A DNA stretch of 13,491 nt from Bacteroidaceae bacterium (GTDB taxonomy: Bacteria > Bacteroidota > Bacteroidia > Bacteroidales > Bacteroidaceae): NCBI GenBank assembly GCA_016284115.1, contig JAEEOD010000152.1:1-13491 (forward strand), given 5' to 3'. Below, piece after piece: positions 1 through 5,745 of the stretch. Below the pieces are notes generated by a model that had not been told where the DNA came from, did not search any database, and worked only from the letters and a program-made list of their open reading frames with translations. Each line of letters begins with the position of its first letter. Position 1 is the first letter of the stretch. The position numbers and the translations under genes were made by a program.

Positions 1-1431
1 AAGATTAACTCGTTGCCATTGGGTTTCTTCAGCGAGGAGCGCAAAGGTGACATCATTGCCCGTATGAGTGGTGATGTGCAGGAAATAGAGAACTCCATCA
101 TGGCAAGTCTTGACATGCTATTCAAGAACCCTATCCTTATCATTTCATATTTTGCTGCCTTGTTGGTTGTGTCATGGCAACTCACCTTGTTCACGTTGGT
201 GTTTGTACCTATTTTCGGCTGGTTTATGGGATTTGTGGGTAAGAAATTAAAGGCAAAGAGCATCAAGGCACAGTCCCTTTGGAGTGATACCATGAGCATT
301 GTAGAGGAAACTTTGGGAGGCTTGCGTATCATTAAGGCGTTTAATGCCGAAGGAAAGATGAACCGTAAGTTTGATAAGATTAACTCAGGCTATCGTGACC
401 ATATCATGCGAGTGAATATCCGCCAATCCATGGCACACCCTATGAGTGAGTTCTTAGGTACTGTGATGATTGTCATCGTTCTGTGGTTTGGCGGTATTCT
501 AGTGTTGAATAAGCAGGTACTCGATGGCTCTACTTTTGTCTATTATTTAGTAATCCTCTACAGTATTATTAATCCTCTGAAAGAGTTCTCTCGTGCCAGC
601 TATAACATCCCCAAGGGATTGGCATCCATGGAGCGTGTGGATAAGATACTGATGGCTGAGAACAACATCCATGAGCCGGAACATCCTGTGCATATAGAAG
701 ATTTCCAACATCAGATCGAGTTTCGTGATGTTTCGTTCAAGTATGCTGATAAATGGGTGTTGCGTCACATCAACCTCGTCATCGAAAAGGGCAAGACCAT
801 CGCATTGGTGGGACAGAGTGGAGGCGGTAAATCTACTTTAGTGGACCTCATTCCTCGCTACTATGACGTACAAGAGGGCGAGGTACTGATTGATGGTGTC
901 AATGTCAAGGACTTGGGCATACACGACCTACGTCAGCTCATTGGCAATGTGAACCAAGAGGCTATCCTCTTCAATGATACTTTCTTTAATAACATTTCCT
1001 TTGGTGTGGACGGCGCCACCCTCGAACAAGTGGAGCAAGCTGCTCGTATCGCTAATGCCCACGATTTCATTATGGCATCCGAACAAGGCTATGACACTAA
1101 TATCGGAGACCGAGGTGGCAGATTGTCTGGTGGTCAACGTCAGCGCCTAAGCATTGCTCGAGCTATCCTCAAGAATCCTCCTATCTTGATACTTGATGAA
1201 GCCACCTCAGCTCTTGATACAGAAAGTGAGCGTTTAGTGCAGGATGCTTTGGAACGCTTGATGAAGACACGTACCACAGTGGCTATCGCCCATCGTCTTA
1301 GTACCATTCGCAATGCCGATGAAATATATGTGCTGCATGATGGACAGATTGTAGAGCAAGGAAAACATGAAGATTTGCTTCAGCAAAATGGTTATTACAA
1401 GAAACTGAATGATATGCAGTCATTAGGATAA
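1..1431 (+). CDS. MsbA-type ABC exporter, permease fused to ATPase (5' partial)
   Basis: This is the C-terminal 476 residues of an ABC exporter half-transporter, with the membrane and ATPase domains in one chain. The reading frame is open from base 1, so the start and roughly the first 100-130 residues lie upstream. The visible part begins in a transmembrane-domain coupling region (LPLGFFSEERKGD). It continues through membrane segments near residues 42-78 and 150-190 of the visible part, then an ATPase domain from about residue 235. The ATPase has Walker A GQSGGGKST (271-279), a Q-loop Gln (319), signature LSGGQ (375-379), Walker B ILILDEATS (395-403) and an H-loop His (431), so it looks catalytically intact. 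Such proteins work as homo- or heterodimers in the inner membrane; MsbA flips lipid A. Lipid export fits the nearby lipid A acyltransferase, but other substrates such as drugs or peptides are possible. It converges with the GT10 gene, 12 bases apart, and no clear terminator hairpin is seen between them. Confidence 0.93.
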   Translation, partial: KINSLPLGFFSEERKGDIIARMSGDVQEIENSIMASLDMLFKNPILIISYFAALLVVSWQLTLFTLVFVPIFGWFMGFVGKKLKAKSIKAQSLWSDTMSIVEETLGGLRIIKAFNAEGKMNRKFDKINSGYRDHIMRVNIRQSMAHPMSEFLGTVMIVIVLWFGGILVLNKQVLDGSTFVYYLVILYSIINPLKEFSRASYNIPKGLASMERVDKILMAENNIHEPEHPVHIEDFQHQIEFRDVSFKYADKWVLRHINLVIEKGKTIALVGQSGGGKSTLVDLIPRYYDVQEGEVLIDGVNVKDLGIHDLRQLIGNVNQEAILFNDTFFNNISFGVDGATLEQVEQAARIANAHDFIMASEQGYDTNIGDRGGRLSGGQRQRLSIARAILKNPPILILDEATSALDTESERLVQDALERLMKTRTTVAIAHRLSTIRNADEIYVLHDGQIVEQGKHEDLLQQNGYYKKLNDMQSLG

Positions 1432-1443
1432 AGAGAAGCTGCG

Positions 1444-2475
1444 TTATAGTTTGGCACCTAACAGTTTTGCTTTTAATTTATAGTATGAACGAGTAAATGT
1501 ATAATGGAGGAGATTGCGAGGTTCGTCAGAAGAATAGCATGGTTGTATGCAAACATCTTTTTTTGGAGCTTCTGGATTCAGTCGGTCACACAGACGTGCC
1601 ACATATTCAAACATGTTGTATTCTTCCAAAACGCGACGTTTGCTTTCTGCTAGTGCTGCAGCGGCTTGTGTCGCTCTATCTTTTGCTATCGCTTCCTCTA
1701 TCAATTCAATTGCTTTTTCTGGGTGGCAGAGATTAATGGGCAGAAAACTCTCAGAGGGGAAATAATCCGAAAGGTTAGTACAACCGTAGTAGAAAGGGAA
1801 GCACTCGGCCAGAAAACAATCTGAAATTTTTTCAGTCCAGTAATACTTTTGTGAAGAGTTCTCAATAGAAATGTGGTATTTGTAGGGCGCCAGCACGTCC
1901 CATTTATCATCAAAAGTACGAAAGCCACGACCAAATACATCCAGTCGGTTGCCAAAGTAATCACGAAGATAACGGACGAAGCGAATCCTATCTATATGTC
2001 CTTGTGTGAATACTTTGTCGCTGGTGATGACGGATATGAGACGTTTCTTCTGCTCTCTACACGAAGTGCCTTTCAAGTTATCGTAATCTAAACAGAAAGA
2101 GTCGACAGGTTTACCATTCTCCTTAACTCCTACGTACCAAGGCAGAATAGCTGGTCCGTAAAGTACATTGGAATGCTTTATCTTTTCTTGGCAACTGCAG
2201 ACTAGCCCAAACTGGCGAAGGAATCGCTTAGGGTAAACCAATATAGACTCAGGCTCCGTAGTTAGAAAGATGGTATTCTGCGGTGCAACACGACAATGTT
2301 GCTGTGCACGAATGCCTTTTCCTTGAACCACCCAGAAATCAGCTTCCTCAGTATCATCTATAAGGAAGAGATACCTACCGTCTAATGAAACAAGGTCGTG
2401 ATGTGCGGTCTGACGGTGGTAGATGGAGTTAAAAGAGGTGTCAGCAGGGGTGAATTTGACTTTATACATGGTCAT
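1444..2475 (-). CDS. GT10-family (alpha-1,3/4-fucosyltransferase-like) glycosyltransferase
   Basis: This 343-residue protein matches the C-terminal donor-binding half of GT10 enzymes, which transfer fucose from GDP-fucose to surface glycans. Recognisable pieces are TEPES (73-77), DVFGRGF (179-185), YKYHISIENS (198-207, Glu205), YWTEKISDCFLAECFPFYYG (212-231, with the Glu215-Lys216 pair) and SDYFPSESFLPIN (236-248). The tail (about 321-343) is basic and aromatic, as expected for peripheral attachment to the inner face of the membrane. An in-frame start exists at 2583, but it would add 36 residues lying inside the acyltransferase gene that do not resemble the family. ATG at 2475 (MTMYKVKF) or 2469 (MYKVKF) fits better and overlaps the upstream stop by 14 or 8 bases, suggesting translational coupling. 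Its place after a lipid A acyltransferase suggests lipopolysaccharide or other envelope glycan decoration. The acceptor, and even the sugar, are inferred from family only. Confidence 0.85.
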   Translation of the reverse strand: MTMYKVKFTPADTSFNSIYHRQTAHHDLVSLDGRYLFLIDDTEEADFWVVQGKGIRAQQHCRVAPQNTIFLTTEPESILVYPKRFLRQFGLVCSCQEKIKHSNVLYGPAILPWYVGVKENGKPVDSFCLDYDNLKGTSCREQKKRLISVITSDKVFTQGHIDRIRFVRYLRDYFGNRLDVFGRGFRTFDDKWDVLAPYKYHISIENSSQKYYWTEKISDCFLAECFPFYYGCTNLSDYFPSESFLPINLCHPEKAIELIEEAIAKDRATQAAAALAESKRRVLEEYNMFEYVARLCDRLNPEAPKKDVCIQPCYSSDEPRNLLHYTFTRSYYKLKAKLLGAKL

Positions 2476-3412
2476 TAATATTAAATCGTTCTTTATAACC
2501 CTCGGGGGTTCGTTTCCAACGGTTGTGTGTCCATAGCCAGAAAGGAGGTTGGCGACGTATAGTCTCTTCAAGGAGACGGGCATACTGTTCTGTGAGTTGG
2601 TAGTCCGGAATATTTGATGGATTTTCCGTTATCAATCGATAGGTAGCCACATAATATCCTCTGCGTTCTCTGCGCAAATCAATGTATACCATAGCACAGT
2701 TCAATTTTTTTGCAATGCGCTCGCCTCCTGTAAAAAAAGGTGTATCATGGTGGGAGAGAAAATTTATCCAGACGTGGATGGCCTCCCAAAGAGGCACTTG
2801 GTCGGCAATGAAGCCTGCCACACATGGCACGCCTCGTTGCTGAGCAGCAATCATAGTACGCAGCGTTCTGTTCATGGTTATGTTGTTGACACCCATTCGA
2901 CTACGGATTTCCAACAACAAAGTGTCCACCACGGGATTCTCTAACGGATGATAGACCTGCATGGGATACCAATCAGGCTCATGGACATCTATATGTAAAG
3001 GAACAGACGAAAGCCACTCCCAATTACAGTAATGACCCACCATCAAAATAACAGACTTGCCTTCGTGAACCAAATGGTTCAAAAATTCTGGGTTTTCAAA
3101 ATGCATGCGTTGTTGTAATTCCTCAGGTGAGATGGAAGCGAGTTTTATGGTTTCCACCAAGCAATCAAATATCCAGTGATAGAAATCACGCGCAATACGA
3201 TGACATTCAGCCTCGCTTTTTTCTGGAAAAGAGGTTGTCAAGTTTTTCTGAACGAGGTGTCGACGGTAGCGTAATATGTAATAAACAAGATAAAAAAACG
3301 TATCCGACAGTATATAGAGAATATTTAACGGCAATAGCGAAAGCCCGTAGAACAGACAGCGCAGAGCCGTAAGGAGGAAACGTTGCCAAAGATTTAGTTT
3401 GCCTGCTACCAT
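2462..3412 (-). CDS. Lysophospholipid / lipid A acyltransferase, LpxL-HtrB family
   Basis: This 316-residue inner-membrane-associated acyltransferase resembles LpxL/HtrB, which adds a secondary acyl chain from acyl-ACP to a lipid A precursor. A hydrophobic anchor spans about residues 12-48. The catalytic H-x4-E motif is GHYCNWE (His127, Glu132). Further family landmarks are ADQVP (203-207), FFTGGERIAKKLNCA (226-240) and the C-terminal PFWLWTHNRWKR (290-301). Length is normal for the family. The ATG at 3412 is the only start that keeps the full anchor (MVAGKLNLWQRF). It lies 29 bases downstream of purN and overlaps the start of the GT10 gene, so the three are probably co-transcribed. Its acyl donor would be the ACP encoded across the divergent promoter region. 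Some Bacteroidota relatives act on other lipids (for example aminolipids), so the lipid A assignment is likely but not proven by sequence. Confidence 0.9.
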   Translation of the reverse strand: MVAGKLNLWQRFLLTALRCLFYGLSLLPLNILYILSDTFFYLVYYILRYRRHLVQKNLTTSFPEKSEAECHRIARDFYHWIFDCLVETIKLASISPEELQQRMHFENPEFLNHLVHEGKSVILMVGHYCNWEWLSSVPLHIDVHEPDWYPMQVYHPLENPVVDTLLLEIRSRMGVNNITMNRTLRTMIAAQQRGVPCVAGFIADQVPLWEAIHVWINFLSHHDTPFFTGGERIAKKLNCAMVYIDLRRERRGYYVATYRLITENPSNIPDYQLTEQYARLLEETIRRQPPFWLWTHNRWKRTPEGYKERFNINDHV

Positions 3413-3420
3413 TTACTATT

Positions 3421-3450
3421 AAACTTCAAAGTTTCTTCATTTTATGAAGA
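3421..3450 (-). repeat. Two adjacent inverted repeats at the purN / acyltransferase junction
   Basis: TCTTCAT-TTT-ATGAAGA (3434-3450) is a 7-bp stem with a 3-base loop and covers the purN stop codon. Next to it lies AAACTT-CA-AAGTTT (3421-3434). In the minus-strand transcript the first arm's CTTCA could pair with either of two TGAAG copies, so two alternative foldings are possible. The stems are AU-rich and short. They may be RNA processing or differential-expression elements, or chance. Confidence 0.3.
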
Positions 3451-4011
3451 TAATAAACGTTCAATTACTTTTGGATAATATTCATATTCCAAAGCATGTA
3501 CTCTTGTGGCAAGAGTATCGGGTGTATCGTCAGGCTTTACCTCGCAACGATATTGCGCCACGATTTGTCCTGCATCATACACCTCGCTGGTATAATGAAT
3601 GGTGATGCCACTCTCTTTATCACCACAACGTAGTACATCCTCGTGTACACGATCTCCATACATGCCTTTTCCACCATGCAGGGGCAACAAAGATGGGTGA
3701 ATATTGACCATGCGTTGCGGATAAGCTTGCAGAATTGTATCTGGCACTTTGGCTAAGAACCCTGCAAGGACCACAAATCCAATATGATAATTTTGTAATA
3801 GGCTAAGAATTGCCTTCCCGTCCAACCAAAATTCCTTAGAAAAATATGCACAAGGGATATTTAAGTTCCGAGCCCTTTGCAAAGCAAAGGCCTTCTGATT
3901 ATTTGTTAAAATCAATGATACCTTTACGTTAGTATTTGCTTGGAAATAGCGGGCAATATTTTCTGCATTACTGCCATTGCCTGAAGCGAGAATCGCAACG
4001 TTTGTAATCAT
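3442..4011 (-). CDS. purN: Phosphoribosylglycinamide formyltransferase (GART, PurN)
   Basis: PurN transfers a formyl group from 10-formyltetrahydrofolate to GAR, the third step of de novo purine synthesis, in the cytoplasm. The protein is 189 residues, close to the usual length. It opens with MITNVAILASGNGSNAENIARYF, containing the phosphate-binding GNGSN loop (11-15). The catalytic trio is Asn103 and His105 in VNIHPSLLP and Asp146 in VYDAGQIVAQ. GGKGMYGDRVHEDVL (113-127) is the variant substrate loop I associate with Bacteroidota PurN. The ATG at 4011 starts directly before the first beta strand, so no other start is sensible. It is the first gene of a minus-strand run with two envelope genes, an unexpected pairing with purine synthesis. 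Transcription presumably starts within 4012-4150. Confidence 0.95.
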   Translation of the reverse strand: MITNVAILASGNGSNAENIARYFQANTNVKVSLILTNNQKAFALQRARNLNIPCAYFSKEFWLDGKAILSLLQNYHIGFVVLAGFLAKVPDTILQAYPQRMVNIHPSLLPLHGGKGMYGDRVHEDVLRCGDKESGITIHYTSEVYDAGQIVAQYRCEVKPDDTPDTLATRVHALEYEYYPKVIERLLSS

Positions 4012-4028
4012 AAAAAATCTATTTTTGC

Positions 4029-4053
4029 TGCACAGAAAACTTAATTATGTGCA
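4029..4053 (-). promoter_or_regulatory. Inverted repeat in the purN leader
   Basis: TGCACA (4029-4034) and TGTGCA (4048-4053) are perfect 6-base inverted arms around a 13-base spacer. Skipping two bases, T-runs and A-runs outside the arms (from 4022 and to about 4059) could extend the pairing. The element lies 18-42 bases upstream of the purN start on the minus strand. It could be a leader hairpin or a protein-binding operator; the sequence does not decide. Confidence 0.3.
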
Positions 4054-4079
4054 AAAAAATGCATTTAATTAGTTAAATA

Positions 4080-4111
4080 TTTGTTTGGTAAAAGAAAAAA
4101 TCATTCCTTTG
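4080..4111 (+). promoter_or_regulatory. Candidate Bacteroidota-type promoter for acpP-fabF-rnc
   Basis: TTTG (4080-4083) is separated by 20 bases from TTCCTTTG (4104-4111). This matches the Bacteroides primary sigma pattern TTTG-N19-21-TAnnTTTG at all but one position. Transcription would begin near 4115-4118, giving an acpP leader of about 110 bases. The A-rich stretch just before the acpP start (ACTAAAAACTAAAAGTT) is typical of leaders in this phylum, which lack strong Shine-Dalgarno sites. Confidence 0.5.
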
Positions 4112-4116
4112 CATCG

Positions 4117-4148
4117 CAAAAATAGTTTAAAGTGGGAACAAATGCAAG
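4117..4148 (-). promoter_or_regulatory. Candidate minus-strand promoter for purN, facing the acpP promoter
   Basis: Read on the minus strand, TATTTTTG (4124 to 4117) matches TAnnTTTG exactly, and CTTG (4148 to 4145) lies 20 bases upstream as a one-mismatch -33 element. The predicted start is near 4112, giving a purN leader of about 100 bases. The two -7 boxes, one per strand, are 5 bases apart and form the inverted repeat TTTGC-ATC-GCAAA (4108-4120). A similar GCAAA downstream of TTTG may simply be part of the initially transcribed region of many Bacteroidota promoters, which weakens this call. Confidence 0.3.
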
Positions 4149-4155
4149 AAACAGC

Positions 4156-4224
4156 ATGAGTTTTTCTGTAAACTTAAGTTTTGCCACTAAAAAGAAGATT
4201 ATTATTTTACTAACTAAAAACTAA
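4156..4224 (+). other. Possible 22-codon leader ORF upstream of acpP
   Basis: An ATG at 4156 opens a 22-residue frame (beginning MSFSVNLSF, with a KKK then IIILL run) that ends with TAA at 4222-4224, 5 bases before the acpP start. A 5-codon frame (MQETA, 4142-4159) overlaps its start by an ATGA stop-start. Both lie inside the predicted acpP leader. There is no clear ribosome binding site and such short frames arise by chance in AT-rich DNA. Confidence 0.15.
4170..4181. repeat. 12-bp perfect palindrome in the acpP leader
   Basis: AAACTTAAGTTT is a perfect 12-base palindrome about 50 bases before the acpP start and downstream of the predicted transcription start. It could bind a dimeric regulator as DNA. 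It cannot form a stable RNA hairpin by itself because it has no loop. It lies within the possible leader ORF. Confidence 0.3.
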
Positions 4225-4229
4225 AAGTT

Positions 4230-4469
4230 ATGACAACAGAAGAAATTTCTGCAAAAGTTTATGCTATCATCGCTGACAAGCTGGGTGTTGAACCATCAGA
4301 AATCACAAACGAAGCAAGCTTTACTAATGACCTTGGCGCTGATTCACTGGATACAGTTGAGTTAATCATGGAGTTTGAGAAGGTATTCGAACTGCAGATT
4401 CCAGATGAGAAGGCTGAAACTATCCAGACTGTAGGCGACGCTATTTCTTATATTGAGGCTAATCTCTAA
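4230..4469 (+). CDS. acpP: Acyl carrier protein
   Basis: This 79-residue acidic protein carries growing acyl chains on a phosphopantetheine arm during fatty acid synthesis. It also donates acyl groups to lipid A and phospholipid enzymes. The attachment site is [12 protein letters not shown] (36-47), with Ser39 as the modified residue. Helix I ([18 protein letters not shown]), the acidic recognition helix and the final helix ([13 protein letters not shown]) are all present, and length is standard. The only reasonable start is ATG at 4230, preceded by an A-rich leader. The gene lies 13 bases before fabF, an arrangement found in many bacteria that ties chain carrier and condensing enzyme together. 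It is expected to be highly expressed. Confidence 0.98.
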   Translation: MTTEEISAKVYAIIADKLGVEPSEITNEASFTNDLGADSLDTVELIMEFEKVFELQIPDEKAETIQTVGDAISYIEANL

Positions 4470-4482
4470 ATAAATCCATTAT

Positions 4483-5745
4483 ATGGAGTTAAAAAGAGTA
4501 GTAGTAACTGGTCTTGGCGCAATTACCCCCTTAGGCAATTCAGTTGAAGAAACATGGAATAACCTCGTGAAAGGTGTGAGTGGCGCAGGGCCAATTACTC
4601 ATTTTGATGCTTCTCTTTTCAAGACACAAATCGCTTGCGAGGTTAAGGGATTCGATCCGACTCAGTACATTGACCGTAAGGAGGCTCGCAAGATGGACAT
4701 CTATACACAGTTTGCTGTGGCTGTAGCTAAGCAAGCTGTGGCAGATGCTGCCATTGACCTTGAGCACGAAGATCTGAACCGTGTAGGTGTTGTATTTGGT
4801 GCTGGTATTGGTGGTATCCGCACTTTTGAAGATGAAATTGGCTATTATTATCAGCATCAGGACTTGGGCCCTAAGTTCAATCCATTTTTCATCCCTAAGA
4901 TGATCTCGGATATTGCTGCTGGCCAGATTTCCATCGTTTTCGGATTCCATGGCCCCAACTATTCTGTGGCGTCAGCCTGCGCTACTTCTACCAATGCCAT
5001 TGCAGATGCCTTCAACCTAATACGTTTAGGCAAGGCTAACATTATGGTAACAGGTGGTTCTGAAGCAGCTATTACTGCTGGTGGAGTAGGTGGTTTCAAT
5101 GCCATGCACGCCCTGACCACTCGTAACGATTCTCCAAAGACAGCCTCACGTCCATTTAGTGCAAGTCGCGATGGTTTCATTTTGGGAGAAGGTGCTGGTT
5201 GCCTTATTCTTGAAGAGTTGGAGCACGCAAAGGCACGCGGAGCAAGAATCTACGCTGAAGTTATTGGAGAAGGTATGTCTGCAGACGCTTATCACTTGAC
5301 AGCTTCTCATCCCGATGGTTTAGGTGCCATTCTGGTAATGCGCAATGCATTAGAAGATGCAGGTATCCAACCAGAAGATGTTGACTATATCAATGTTCAT
5401 GGAACATCAACCCCAGTGGGTGATATTTCAGAAGCGAAGGCTATCAAGGAAGTGTTTGGCGAACATGCATACAAGCTAAACATCAGTTCCACTAAGTCAA
5501 TGACAGGTCATATGACGGGAGCTGCTGGAGCTGCTGAAGCCATCTTCAGTATTCTTGCTGTAGTGAACGACATCATTCCTCCGACCATTAACCACGAGGA
5601 AGGTGACGAGGACGAAAATATTGACTACAATTTGAACTTCACGTTCAATAAAGCGCAGAAACGCATAGTGAACGTTGCATTGTCCAATACTTTTGGTTTT
5701 GGCGGTCACAATGCTTGTCTTATTGTTAGGAAATATGCAGAGTAA
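4483..5745 (+). CDS. fabF: Beta-ketoacyl-ACP synthase II (KAS II)
   Basis: FabF condenses malonyl-ACP with acyl-ACP to lengthen fatty acids, in the cytoplasm. The protein is 420 residues, normal for the family. The thiolase-fold active site is complete: nucleophile Cys166 in SVASACATSTNAI, His306 in NVHGTSTPVGD, Lys338 and His343 in STKSMTGHMTGAAG, and the glycine-rich GFGGHN gate (405-410). The MELKRVVVTGLGAITPLGNS start is standard. It follows acpP by 13 bases, and its last 11 bases overlap the start of rnc, so the three genes are probably one transcript. The Cys-His-His set separates it from FabH (Cys-His-Asn). FabB is less likely given the FabF-like start and the linkage to acpP. Confidence 0.97.
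   Translation: MELKRVVVTGLGAITPLGNSVEETWNNLVKGVSGAGPITHFDASLFKTQIACEVKGFDPTQYIDRKEARKMDIYTQFAVAVAKQAVADAAIDLEHEDLNRVGVVFGAGIGGIRTFEDEIGYYYQHQDLGPKFNPFFIPKMISDIAAGQISIVFGFHGPNYSVASACATSTNAIADAFNLIRLGKANIMVTGGSEAAITAGGVGGFNAMHALTTRNDSPKTASRPFSASRDGFILGEGAGCLILEELEHAKARGARIYAEVIGEGMSADAYHLTASHPDGLGAILVMRNALEDAGIQPEDVDYINVHGTSTPVGDISEAKAIKEVFGEHAYKLNISSTKSMTGHMTGAAGAAEAIFSILAVVNDIIPPTINHEEGDEDENIDYNLNFTFNKAQKRIVNVALSNTFGFGGHNACLIVRKYAE

Noticed and set aside
1424..1461. Possible terminator between the ABC exporter and the GT10 gene (TTAGG ... CCTAA)
   Set aside because: The arms are only 5 bp and 29 bases apart, with no T-run directly after; too weak to call.
2476..2583. Extended N-terminus for the GT10 protein starting at 2583
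   Set aside because: The extra 36 residues lie wholly inside the acyltransferase coding region and do not resemble GT10 proteins. Starts at 2475 or 2469 fit the family.
4012..4229. Riboswitch or tRNA in the largest intergenic gap
   Set aside because: The gap is strongly AT-rich, with no cloverleaf, CCA end or known aptamer core. Only promoter-like boxes and short inverted repeats are seen.
4540..4950. Minus-strand 136-codon open frame in fabF
   Set aside because: It is a shadow of the fabF frame; fabF has all its catalytic residues.
5675..5734. Extended N-terminus for RNase III starting at 5675
   Set aside because: The added 20 residues are hydrophobic readout of the fabF C-terminal codons (GFGGHNACLIV) in another frame. 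ATG 5735 has AGGAA upstream.
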